Virus record (IMG/VR): IMGVR_UViG_3300028831_000133
Span: 1-21,741 of that record
Origin: a virus
Direction: 5' to 3' (one strand)
DNA: 21,741 bases
The notes under the pieces are model-generated. The model did not search any database and was not told the origin of the DNA. It saw only the letters and a list, made by a program, of their open reading frames with translations. Positions 14,524-20,541 of the stretch are shown here, in pieces. A program made the position numbers and the translations under genes. Numbering within the stretch: the stretch's first letter is position 1; every line of letters begins with the position of its first letter.

Positions 14524-14582
14524 CGCATTCGTCTAGTACGAATGCGTTCCCGGCATCACAGCCGAACCAAGGAGGAGAGAGC
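14524..14582 (+). terminator. Stem-loop cassette 2
   Basis: CGCATTCGT (14524-14532) pairs with ACGAATGCG (14538-14546), followed by TTCCC. The short CGGC/GCCG stem (14551-14564) and AGGAGGAGAGAG come next. The middle part is the second copy of the 20-nt exact repeat. Confidence 0.6.
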
Positions 14583-14843
14583 ATGACCGCACTGTTGGTC
14601 CCCGTTATGGCTCACGAGCTTAAGCGTGGCGACATCATGGTCTTCCCTCCCCGCGTGATCGAATCGCGGGGGAAGCACAGGCGCTCGGAGCTTGACCGCT
14701 ACGAGGGCACTGGTGAGTATGAGGTGTGTGGAACCATGCTGGCCGATGGGGTGATGAAGGTGTTCTGCGCCGACGAATCCCTCACGGTCCGCGTGATCCA
14801 CATGCACTTCATGGCCGAGGTCAACACGCTGGAGTGGGTGTGA
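14583..14843 (+). CDS. 86-aa protein of unknown function
   Basis: The ATG at 14583 follows AGGAGGAGAGAGC. The product contains ELKRGDIMVFPPRVIES, a pattern typical of small beta-barrel-like folds, then a basic loop (GKHRRSELDRYEG) and a strand-rich C-terminal half ending HFMAEVNTLEWV. No family was recognised. The TGA overlaps the GTG of the next gene (GTGA), so these two are coupled. A longer frame from 14337 overlaps the previous gene and is not used. Confidence 0.75.
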   Translation: MTALLVPVMAHELKRGDIMVFPPRVIESRGKHRRSELDRYEGTGEYEVCGTMLADGVMKVFCADESLTVRVIHMHFMAEVNTLEWV

Positions 14844-15178
14844 GTAACTTCAAGGAAACCCGTGCACTGATGCGCTCCGACATCCGTCAGAGCGAGCCGC
14901 CCAAGAGTGGCATCAAGAAGTCCAGGAAGTTCGTTGAGCACAAGCTTACCGGTCTCAGCAGGAAGCAGATCACTGTCGGTAAGACCGCTTACCGCAATGG
15001 TCGACGCATCTGCGAGGTCAAGGGTGTCGCCAAGCACGCCAACAGGCTGCTTGGCCACCTGATCTTCGACGAGTCCGGTGGAGTGTGGCGTTACAAGAAG
15101 ATCGGATGGGACCGCCTGTCCGTGGAGGCGCACCGCACCAAGAACGGTTGCGCCACTATGTTCGCCAACCAGCTTTAA
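14840..15178 (+). CDS. 112-aa basic protein, possible nucleic-acid binder
   Basis: The GTG at 14840 overlaps the previous stop by 4 nt. The product is rich in Lys/Arg in its first two thirds (GIKKSRKFVEHKL, TAYRNGRRICEVKG) and ends TKNGCATMFANQL. The charge suggests nucleic-acid or ribosome contact, but no domain is recognisable. Translation likely depends on the 14583 gene, since no ribosome binding site of its own is evident. Confidence 0.7.
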   Translation: MSNFKETRALMRSDIRQSEPPKSGIKKSRKFVEHKLTGLSRKQITVGKTAYRNGRRICEVKGVAKHANRLLGHLIFDESGGVWRYKKIGWDRLSVEAHRTKNGCATMFANQL

Positions 15179-15184
15179 GGGCCC

Positions 15185-15252
15185 GAGTAGTACTCAGGGG
15201 CACGTTCGAGACGTGCCCCTTATGAACCACTCGGTTCAGCCAGAGGAGAGAG
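15185..15252 (+). terminator. Stem-loop cassette 3
   Basis: It opens with GAGT-AGT-ACTC (15185-15195). GGGGCACGT/ACGTGCCCC (15197-15219, loop TCGAG) is followed by TTATG. The short stem GAACC-ACTC-GGTTC (15224-15237) and AGAGGAGAGAGA then lead to the next ATG. Confidence 0.65.
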
Positions 15253-15253
15253 A

Positions 15254-15655
15254 ATGGTCCACATCACCGAAGAGAACATGCTCGACACCCTGAGGGGGAT
15301 CATCGAGGAGAGGGGTGAGAACTACGTCTATGAAGGCAGCGACGAGTCGGACAGCTGCCTGTATGTTCACCAAGTGAACGGCGATCTCGTTCCCGGGTGC
15401 CTTGTCGGCACCGCGCTCCACCGCCTCGGGGTTCCCTTGCAGACCATGACGTGGCATGAGGGTGCGAGTGCCCATGGCCTGCTCCGTAGGCTGACCAAAA
15501 TTGGGGTCATCGAGGGAGGGGCGGACCACATTGCCTTTGCCCTTAATGAGGCGCAGGCCTATCAGGACAAGGGATCCAGCTGGGGCTATGCCCTGCGTAT
15601 ATATGAGCGTCGCATGCATGAACTCAAGTTCGAAGAGAACCACGAGCCCGAGTAG
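15254..15655 (+). CDS. 133-aa protein with PGC-x-VG motif, paralogue of the 18405 gene
   Basis: The ATG at 15254 follows AGAGGAGAGAGA. The N-terminal helix contains IIEERGENYVYEG; the 18405 product has VIRERGENYMYTN at the same place. PGCLVGTALHRLGV here matches PGCIVGSAILSTGL there. Both end with a Trp/Tyr-containing helix (SSWGYALRIYERR here, YTWKQAYDYAWEQ there). This makes them distant paralogues. The Cys-Val-Gly helix motif recurs in small actinophage proteins of unknown role, from memory. No enzymatic residues stand out. Confidence 0.8.
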   Translation: MVHITEENMLDTLRGIIEERGENYVYEGSDESDSCLYVHQVNGDLVPGCLVGTALHRLGVPLQTMTWHEGASAHGLLRRLTKIGVIEGGADHIAFALNEAQAYQDKGSSWGYALRIYERRMHELKFEENHEPE

Positions 15656-15732
15656 TACTCGTGCAGCCAGCCTTCAGGGCTGGCTGTGCTTTGAACCGCT
15701 CGGTTCACATTCCTGCCAGGGAAGAGAGAATA
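15650..15732 (+). terminator. Stem-loop cassette 4
   Basis: GAGT-AGT-ACTC (15650-15660) spans the stop codon of the upstream gene. CAGCCAGCC/GGCTGGCTG (15664-15686) is followed by TGCTTT. The short stem GAACC-GCTC-GGTTC (15693-15706) and GGGAAGAGAGAA precede the next ATG. Confidence 0.65.
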
Positions 15733-15734
15733 CG

Positions 15735-15959
15735 ATGTCGAAGCTCACCACCATCTCCACCATCCACCACGCCGTGCTGTCCATGGACGACAGCGACGTC
15801 CAGGCCCTTGCGGCTCTGCTTTCCGTCGCCAAGGGCAACACCATGCGTGCCGCTGGTTCTCTCGGCCGCATCAAGGCCCTCTTGGAGACGGCCGGTGGTA
15901 TCGGTCTGGATCACACCGTCGCCGTGGTGGACGGCATGGTCGTTGTCAACAAGCGCTGA
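15735..15959 (+). CDS. 74-aa protein of unknown function
   Basis: The ATG at 15735 follows GGGAAGAGAGAATACG. The product has two helical stretches (STIHHAVLSMDDSDVQALAA, then TMRAAGSLGRIKALLETAGG) and a short beta tail (HTVAVVDGMVVVNKR). It is compact, soluble and near-neutral, and no family was recognised. It is flanked by stem-loop cassettes on both sides. Confidence 0.75.
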   Translation: MSKLTTISTIHHAVLSMDDSDVQALAALLSVAKGNTMRAAGSLGRIKALLETAGGIGLDHTVAVVDGMVVVNKR

Positions 15960-16051
15960 GTAGTGCTCGGGCATGCGTTCCCTCTCCCCGCGAGGGGGCA
16001 CGTAGTGCCCTTTGAACCACTCAGGTTCACCCTTCACCAGAGGAGAGAGAC
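15958..16051 (+). terminator. Stem-loop cassette 5
   Basis: GAGT-AGT-GCTC (15958-15968) spans the upstream stop. A long imperfect hairpin follows (GGGCA/TGCCC at 15969-16010), capped by CCCC-GCGA-GGGG, a GNRA tetraloop, with TTTG after it. The short stem GAACC-ACTCA-GGTTC (16014-16028) and AGAGGAGAGAGA come next. Confidence 0.6.
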
Positions 16052-16052
16052 A

Positions 16053-16520
16053 ATGGCCTATCGCCATATCCGCACGGAAACCGACATCCTCAAGGGTTCG
16101 GAGTTCTTCAACGGGAGACACGGGAATGACAAGGTGATCGTACTGTCCCCCTTCAGTGACAGCTCGGGCAACCATTACGTGGCCTTCGAGCTTTGCGGCC
16201 GCTTCCACGTGGTCACGGATGCCGCGTTCCGTAAGACCTACTTCGAGAAGTCACTTCACACTCTCGAGCGTGGAGACATCTTCCTCATCGACACCGACAC
16301 CGCCAAGGGTTCCTACTTCCTGGTCCTCAGCGACGACCAGGATGAGAGCACCGTTGTGCTCCGCATCGGCCGCGACTCCGAGGGCAGCTACTGGAGCCAC
16401 ATCGCCAGGGGCATCATCAGCTACTATGTCAGCGCCCTGTCGAACGGCGACTACAGCAAGATTAAGATCGTGGGTGGACTGGCCTCGCGCGGCTACAAGA
16501 TCACCGACCTCCACTCCTGA
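16053..16520 (+). CDS. 155-aa protein of unknown function
   Basis: The ATG at 16053 follows AGAGGAGAGAGACA. The product is soluble and mixed alpha/beta. It includes LERGDIFLIDTDTAKGSYFL, a small-barrel-like pattern also seen in the 14583 product (LKRGDIMVFPP), which may reflect a shared fold. A strand-rich second half follows (ESTVVLRIGRDSEGSYW). No catalytic motif was recognised. Confidence 0.78.
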   Translation: MAYRHIRTETDILKGSEFFNGRHGNDKVIVLSPFSDSSGNHYVAFELCGRFHVVTDAAFRKTYFEKSLHTLERGDIFLIDTDTAKGSYFLVLSDDQDESTVVLRIGRDSEGSYWSHIARGIISYYVSALSNGDYSKIKIVGGLASRGYKITDLHS

Positions 16521-16530
16521 CCACTGAGAG

Positions 16531-16598
16531 CGCACGGCTTCAGAGCCGTGCGTTGTCACGGCATCAGGAATCACCTGATACCTACCAGAGGAGAGAGA
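16531..16598 (+). terminator. Stem-loop cassette 6
   Basis: CGCACGGCT/AGCCGTGCG (16531-16552, loop TCAG) is followed by TTG. The short stem ATCAGG-AATCA-CCTGAT (16563-16579) and AGAGGAGAGAGA come next. The CGCACGGC stem is reused in the 17616 cassette. Confidence 0.65.
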
Positions 16599-16600
16599 AC

Positions 16601-16843
16601 ATGGGCTTCTTCGGAAAGCGCGACAAGACGGTTCAGGGGCAGGACACCGCCCCGCAGGTTCCGATCACCAAGAACGTGATGCGCGTCACCTACTCGGATG
16701 ATCGTGGCAGCCTGATGCAGCATGACGTTGTGATCGACCAGCGACACTCGGACGACTTTAACGTCCGTCACGTCATGGCCACCAACGGCACCAACCCCTA
16801 CCAGATCCACCGGATCGACAAGGTCGGGGAGGAGCGGGGATGA
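16601..16843 (+). CDS. 80-aa protein of unknown function
   Basis: The ATG at 16601 follows AGAGGAGAGAGAAC. A basic N-terminus (MGFFGKRDKTVQG) leads into a beta-rich body (NVMRVTYSDDRGSLMQHDVV) with several Asp and His. No recognised family and no membrane segment. The TGA overlaps the ATG of the next gene (ATGA) beneath GGGGAGGAGCGGGG, which serves that gene as its ribosome binding site. Confidence 0.72.
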   Translation: MGFFGKRDKTVQGQDTAPQVPITKNVMRVTYSDDRGSLMQHDVVIDQRHSDDFNVRHVMATNGTNPYQIHRIDKVGEERG

Positions 16844-17079
16844 GCTGGTTAACCGGCATCATGAAGGCCAAGCGTCCCAACCCTAAGGTTGGTATGCGGA
16901 TGGACTTCAAGCCGCAGAGCGTCGAGATCGCCAATGGCGAGATCATTCGAGTGCTCAGTAACGACTCGGTCGACATTCGGATCACATGGTCCACCACCAG
17001 CATGTTCGGTATCGGGATGGTCTACTTGATCGACCTGAACGAAGGTAGCTGGCACATCGTCCGAGAGGACGCATGGTAG
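16840..17079 (+). CDS. 79-aa protein of unknown function
   Basis: The ATG at 16840 overlaps the preceding stop by 4 nt and lies just after GGGGAGGAGCGGGG. The product has a basic N-terminus (MSWLTGIMKAKRPNPKVG) and then alternating hydrophobic strands (EIIRVLSNDSVDIRITW, MVYLIDLNEGSWHIV). It is probably a small beta protein. The 16601 and 16840 genes form a two-gene unit between stem-loop cassettes. Confidence 0.72.
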   Translation: MSWLTGIMKAKRPNPKVGMRMDFKPQSVEIANGEIIRVLSNDSVDIRITWSTTSMFGIGMVYLIDLNEGSWHIVREDAW

Positions 17080-17096
17080 TCCCCATGACCATACTT

Positions 17097-17157
17097 TGCA
17101 CGCACGATATCGTGCGTGCATTGTAGGCATCATGGTGATGTCCCGGAGGAGAGAGAT
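17097..17157 (+). promoter_or_regulatory. Perfect 24-bp palindrome and short stem before a helix-turn-helix gene (cassette 7)
   Basis: The 24-bp dyad at 17097-17120 has half-site TGCACGCACGAT and no central loop. As DNA it looks like an operator; as RNA it could fold with a small loop. The short stem CATCA-TGG-TGATG (17128-17140) and GGAGGAGAGAGA follow. The next gene encodes a helix-turn-helix protein, making autoregulation plausible. Confidence 0.6.
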
Positions 17158-17161
17158 AAGT

Positions 17162-17599
17162 ATGAACGACAGCATCTTCGACTATTGGTCGCGCTCGGAG
17201 GCTGCCGAGAACTTCGGCATCTCCGTTCCCACGCTCAAGAAGCAGGAAGAGGCCGCCACTGAGGCCGGTTACGGCCTCTCGGATAATTTCGTCCGCAAGT
17301 CCAACACCAAGTTCTGGCACAAGGATGAGTGGAACCGAATTCAGTCGGCGCGTCTCCAGAAGTACATCGACGAGGCCGTGAAGCTCGGCCTGGTGGTCAC
17401 CATGAAGACTCACGACGAGCTGATCGATGCCGCTCGTCAGTCCGGATACGACAATGGCTACGATAAGGGCGTGGAATCCGTCGTCGTGCACGGTGAGATC
17501 CCGATCGATAGCACCCACGAACTGAACGAACTCGAGGATGTCGAAGCAACCGGCTATGTGGTCGGAGGCTTCCAGCCCCTGAGTTCGCTCGGACTGTAA
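17162..17599 (+). CDS. 145-aa helix-turn-helix protein, candidate regulator
   Basis: The ATG at 17162 follows GGAGGAGAGAGATAAGT. Residues 9-30 (WSRSEAAENFGISVPTLKKQ onward) fit a MerR/excisionase-style helix-turn-helix in which a SEAAE helix is followed by ISVPTLKK as recognition helix. The region to about residue 65 continues that domain (KFWHKDEWNRIQSARLQ). The remainder is a helical, acidic tail, possibly for dimerisation. A perfect 24-bp palindrome ends 41 nt upstream of the start and may be its own operator. It could regulate the array or, less likely, act as a directionality factor; no integrase is present here. Confidence 0.75.
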   Translation: MNDSIFDYWSRSEAAENFGISVPTLKKQEEAATEAGYGLSDNFVRKSNTKFWHKDEWNRIQSARLQKYIDEAVKLGLVVTMKTHDELIDAARQSGYDNGYDKGVESVVVHGEIPIDSTHELNELEDVEATGYVVGGFQPLSSLGL

Positions 17600-17615
17600 C
17601 CCTCCTCTGGTTACT

Positions 17616-17682
17616 GGAAACGCACGGCCTAAGGGCCGTGCGTTTCCGGAGTATCAGAGTGGTGCTCAATGCCAGAGGAGAG
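17616..17682 (+). terminator. Stem-loop cassette 8 (14-bp perfect stem)
   Basis: A 14-bp stem (17616-17629 with 17634-17647, loop TAAG) contains the same CGCACGGC block as the 16531 cassette. GAGT-GGT-GCTC (17657-17667) matches the 11-nt motif found near stops at 15185, 15650 and 15958. CCAGAGGAGAGA follows. Confidence 0.65.
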
Positions 17683-17685
17683 AAC

Positions 17686-18183
17686 ATGAACGAGAACCCC
17701 TACGTCCTGGAATACTCCTTCGTGCCCACCGAGTGCGGCAACTTCGTCATCACCTCCAAGGAGCTGAAGGACGACGTCTACTCCATTCTGGGCGGCTTCT
17801 CCTACGGCGACAACATCGCCGCCACCGGCGTCTTCTTCGTCGGTGAGCTCGAGATGCCGAACGTGGAGGACTTCGTCAACTGGGCCAAGGAGGTCGAGCG
17901 GGAATACCTCGCAGGCAAGGACGTGGAGCACGCTTCCGTCAAGGTCATCAGGGCCCACCAGTCCATGGAGCAGGTGTCCGAGCAGCACGCCATCTTCCGC
18001 TCCTTCATCCAGGTCGACCCGCAGTACTTCATCGACGGAACCAGCCTGGAGGAGCAGCAGGCGGAACTGGTCATCAACAAGGAGGCCAGCTTCTCCGAGC
18101 TTATGGACGCCCTTGAGCAGGCCGCCATCGACGAGGCCGAGAAGTGCGACTGTGACAACTGCAAGGAGTTCCTGGCCGAGTAA
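17686..18183 (+). CDS. 165-aa acidic protein of unknown function
   Basis: The ATG at 17686 follows AGAGGAGAGAAC. The product is strongly acidic, with an N-terminal alpha/beta part (MNENPYVLEYSFVPTECG, ATGVFFVGELEMPNVEDF) and a long helical C-terminal half ending EKCDCDNCKEFLAE. That terminal CxCxxC could hold a metal. No family was recognised. High acidity is a feature of some phage proteins that mimic nucleic acid, but no motif supports that here. GC at third codon positions looks higher than in its neighbours by eye. Confidence 0.78.
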   Translation: MNENPYVLEYSFVPTECGNFVITSKELKDDVYSILGGFSYGDNIAATGVFFVGELEMPNVEDFVNWAKEVEREYLAGKDVEHASVKVIRAHQSMEQVSEQHAIFRSFIQVDPQYFIDGTSLEEQQAELVINKEASFSELMDALEQAAIDEAEKCDCDNCKEFLAE

Positions 18184-18404
18184 CAAAAGCTTCACCTACC
18201 GTGCTGGCACACGGTGAGTGATGGTGATGCACATGGGGGACGAGTGAGACAGCTATCCAATTTCAAATCCTGGGTAAACGCCCCTCACGACTCCCTTCCC
18301 GCGTAGTCGTTAGTAGTGTTTCGACTGGGAGTTCCCTACTGGTTCGGGGAATCATGTGTATTGCCACCATCCACCGTGGATGGACCTGAGAGGAGAGAAG
18401 ATCA
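18184..18404 (+). promoter_or_regulatory. 221-nt structured leader before the 18405 gene (cassette 9)
   Basis: No gene fits here. Stem-loops are ACCGTG/CACGGT (18198-18215), AGTCG/CGACT (18305-18326), TTCCC/GGGAA (about 18332-18351) and CCATCCA/TGGATGG (18367-18383), then GAGAGGAGAGAAG. It is an enlarged version of the usual cassette. I found no convincing promoter in it. Confidence 0.5.
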
Positions 18405-18956
18405 ATGGAACTGAACCTCCGCACCGTCGTTGAGCTGGTGGAGAAGGTCATCCGGGAACGCGGTGAGAACTACATGTACACCAACGAGGAGACCTACCAC
18501 CGGGTCCGGACGTGCACCAACGTCCTGTTCGACATCGTGGACTTCGAAGGCATCTGCGATGTCACCCGCAAGCACAACAAGAAGAACTTCCGTCCCGGCT
18601 GCATCGTCGGTTCCGCTATCCTGTCGACCGGTCTCGTGGACATTGACTGGTTCTTCTACGACTTCCGAAACTCTTCCACCGCCGAAAACCTCCTGGAGGA
18701 CATCCGGAGGGACTTCGACGTGACGAGCACTGGCATGGCCAGGGACTTCCTTTCCTGCTGTCAGGATCTCCAGGACGACAGCAAGGGCTACACTTGGAAG
18801 CAGGCGTACGACTACGCCTGGGAGCAGGTGCTTTCCCGCATCGATAGCGACTTCTACAACGAGTCGTTCGTGCATGACGAGGGTGATCTGGAGTACATCC
18901 AGGAATGCTTCGGAAAGTTCCGACCCGAGGAGGAGAATGCCGCCGTCAGTAGCTGA
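18405..18956 (+). CDS. 183-aa protein with PGC-x-VG motif, paralogue of the 15254 gene
   Basis: The ATG at 18405 follows GAGAGGAGAGAAGATCA. It shares ERGENY-x-Y near the start, PGCIVGSAI in the middle and a Trp/Tyr helix near the end with the 133-aa 15254 product. It differs by an insertion of about 15 residues before PGC (VDFEGICDVTRKHNKKN) and a longer acidic C-terminus (EGDLEYIQECFGKF). Several Cys are present but not in a standard zinc pattern. Duplication followed by divergence is the simplest explanation. Function unknown. The end overlaps the next gene's start by 20 nt. Confidence 0.8.
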   Translation: MELNLRTVVELVEKVIRERGENYMYTNEETYHRVRTCTNVLFDIVDFEGICDVTRKHNKKNFRPGCIVGSAILSTGLVDIDWFFYDFRNSSTAENLLEDIRRDFDVTSTGMARDFLSCCQDLQDDSKGYTWKQAYDYAWEQVLSRIDSDFYNESFVHDEGDLEYIQECFGKFRPEEENAAVSS

Positions 18957-19425
18957 AATCAAGGCTGTAGTCAAGGCGCTGGAGGACAAGTATCCGGAGG
19001 ATGCCACGTCTAAGGACGTGGCCCTCCGGGTCATCCAGGCTCTTGATGTTCAGCGAGAGAAGTCCGACAAGTGGATCACCGTCATCCAGATCAAGCTTCC
19101 TGGTGGACAGTTTCACAACTTCGCGCTCGGGCCCTTCACTACGTTGAAGCGGGCTCAGACGGCAGGTGAACAGGCGATGCCGAACACCATGCTGTACAAG
19201 CGTGACGGTGATGCCAAGTTCCGAGCGGTTCCCGTGGTCAACAACGAGAAGTCGGCCTGGGAATCGGTCCGCCCCGAACAGGCGGACCATCAGGCATACA
19301 TCAAGGAATCCATCGAGAGATGGGACCCCAGCGCATGGATCAATGCCCTCAAGGAGAAGCAGGGCTGGGGCCACAGGCCTGACGCAGTCAAGGAACAGAT
19401 CAACAAGGAAGAGGAGCACTCGTGA
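18937..19425 (+). CDS. 162-aa protein of unknown function
   Basis: The ATG at 18937 follows GAGGAGGAGA, located inside the end of the previous gene. The N-terminal 35 residues are helical. The middle carries WITVIQIKLPGGQFHNFALG and GPFTTLKRAQTAGEQAM, a strand-strand-helix unit of a type I associate with small actinophage proteins that bear a GPF-T motif. The C-terminus is helical with Trp residues (ESIERWDPSAWINALKEKQG). The stop overlaps the next GTG (GTGA). It starts a run of five overlapping or abutting genes without stem-loop cassettes. Confidence 0.76.
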   Translation: MPPSVAEIKAVVKALEDKYPEDATSKDVALRVIQALDVQREKSDKWITVIQIKLPGGQFHNFALGPFTTLKRAQTAGEQAMPNTMLYKRDGDAKFRAVPVVNNEKSAWESVRPEQADHQAYIKESIERWDPSAWINALKEKQGWGHRPDAVKEQINKEEEHS

Positions 19426-19646
19426 TCACCGGTGACCCTAATCGCATCGAGGCCGTGACCTACGCCACGGCTGATTACGTCCGGGACGTCATGCGTCACA
19501 TCGACAACAACATCAATGGTACAACCGACCATAACCAGTCGTTCGACACGGAGACTTCCCGCATCGCCGACGACCTGAACGAAGAGTATCAGGGCTGGTT
19601 CGGAGACAACCGATACAAGATCACCATCGTCGTGGAGAAGATCTGA
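19422..19646 (+). CDS. 74-aa protein of unknown function
   Basis: The GTG at 19422 overlaps the preceding stop by 4 nt, with GAGGAG 6 nt upstream. The product is acidic and helical (VTYATADYVRDVMRHIDNN) and closes with a strand, NRYKITIVVEKI. The 19914 product ends similarly (KIFKITVYIEEVK), so the two may share a fold. No family was recognised. Confidence 0.72.
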   Translation: MITGDPNRIEAVTYATADYVRDVMRHIDNNINGTTDHNQSFDTETSRIADDLNEEYQGWFGDNRYKITIVVEKI

Positions 19647-19647
19647 C

Positions 19648-19917
19648 ATGATCCATCGAGAGAGCTGGGTAGTCCTGGCTCTCTCGGTTCTCATTCTGTT
19701 CGGCGCTATCCTGGCGACGCTGCTGCGTCCGGAACCGACATGGAATGGGCCGAGAGGCAAGGTCACCCAGAAGATGTGGACCCAGGAATTCTGGCAGGCT
19801 GGGGAGCGTCTGTACCCCGCTCGCTGGTGCCTGGAACTGAACTATCGGGATGAAGTCTGCGTACCGGAGTCCGACTGGAACAAGATCGCCATCGGCGATT
19901 GGTATGGAGCCAAGTGA
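19648..19917 (+). CDS. 89-aa single-pass membrane protein
   Basis: The ATG at 19648 lies 1 nt after the previous stop, with GGAGAAG upstream. Residues 8-26 (VVLALSVLILFGAILATLL) form one transmembrane helix preceded by a short charged N-terminus. The soluble part is Trp-rich (KMWTQEFWQAGERLYPARWC) with two Cys (RWC, EVC) that might pair if it faces outside. There is no lipobox. It could be a small inner-membrane protein acting on the host; function unknown. The stop overlaps the next GTG. Confidence 0.74.
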   Translation: MIHRESWVVLALSVLILFGAILATLLRPEPTWNGPRGKVTQKMWTQEFWQAGERLYPARWCLELNYRDEVCVPESDWNKIAIGDWYGAK

Positions 19918-20105
19918 TCAACGAGACCAAGTTCATCCTCGCCCAGTGCAACGAGGAGCTCTCGGAGCATGACATGATCGACGAGCTCATCGGCTGGGCT
20001 TTTGACAGCGAGAACGACGCCAAGGAAAAGGCCAACTTCGGGGCCAGGCTCGCACCCCAGAGCAAGATCTTCAAGATCACTGTCTACATCGAAGAGGTGA
20101 AGTGA
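19914..20105 (+). CDS. 63-aa acidic protein of unknown function
   Basis: The GTG at 19914 overlaps the previous TGA (GTGA), with TGGAG 5 nt upstream. The in-frame ATG at 19899 would overlap more and lacks a ribosome binding site. The product is helical and acidic (CNEELSEHDMIDELIGWAF), with a C-terminal strand KIFKITVYIEEVK resembling the end of the 19422 product. No family was recognised. Confidence 0.7.
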   Translation: MINETKFILAQCNEELSEHDMIDELIGWAFDSENDAKEKANFGARLAPQSKIFKITVYIEEVK

Positions 20106-20314
20106 TGGGAACCCTGACCATCTTCTGGAAGGGCAAGGACCCGACCGTTCTCAAGGGAGTCTCCAAGGGGGAGGGTGAAAAGGCCGGACGTAACTTCGTG
20201 AACGGAGAGTCCATCTTCGTCCACTACGGACACGTCTCCGGCGTGTCCAGCGTCTACGGTACCGATCGAATCAGCGAGATCGACGGACTCGGGTACGAGG
20301 AGAGTGTCGCATGA
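20105..20314 (+). CDS. 69-aa protein of unknown function
   Basis: The ATG at 20105 overlaps the previous stop (TGATG); GAGGTGA is the ribosome binding site. A GTG directly before it (20102) is an alternative. The product starts MGTLTIFWKGKDPTVLKGVS and has a beta-like body (GESIFVHYGHVSGVSSVYG). It may be a small beta-sandwich, with no recognised family. Its stop overlaps the next gene (ATGA). Confidence 0.7.
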   Translation: MGTLTIFWKGKDPTVLKGVSKGEGEKAGRNFVNGESIFVHYGHVSGVSSVYGTDRISEIDGLGYEESVA

Positions 20315-20493
20315 GCTACATCATCACCATCCAGACGACCAACGAAAAGCTCGAATACTACCACAACGTGGACAAGGTGGACGACTTCGAGACCACGCCA
20401 GGCGGTGTCGCCATCCAGTCGAACGGTGAGACCACCTTCTACCCGTGGGCCACCGTGTGGAAGATGACCATCCGTGAGACGGTGAAGAAGTAG
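20311..20493 (+). CDS. 60-aa small beta protein of unknown function
   Basis: The ATG at 20311 overlaps the previous TGA, with GAGGAGAG 8 nt upstream. The product alternates hydrophobic and polar residues (MSYIITIQTTNEKLEYYH, GGVAIQSNGETTFYPW), suggesting a compact beta fold similar in kind to the 20105 product. It is the last gene of the rightward array, and the strong terminator at 20506 follows its stop. Confidence 0.72.
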   Translation: MSYIITIQTTNEKLEYYHNVDKVDDFETTPGGVAIQSNGETTFYPWATVWKMTIRETVKK

Positions 20494-20505
20494 TTCCAGA
20501 AGTAG

Positions 20506-20538
20506 AAGAGGGGCGCCCTTCCGGGGGCGCCCCTCTTT
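20506..20538 (+). terminator. Strong terminator between convergent operons
   Basis: A 12-bp stem (20507-20518 with 20525-20536) around TTCCGG is followed by TTTC. The complementary strand also has a short pyrimidine run, so it can serve both the rightward array and the leftward sigma-like gene that ends at 20542. Confidence 0.85.
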
Positions 20539-20541
20539 CAT

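Noticed and set aside
17629-19034. Long minus-strand frames (188, 210 and 157 codons) across the small-gene array
   Set aside because: They run across the plus-strand genes and stem-loops, with Leu/Val/Asp/Gly-rich shadow composition.
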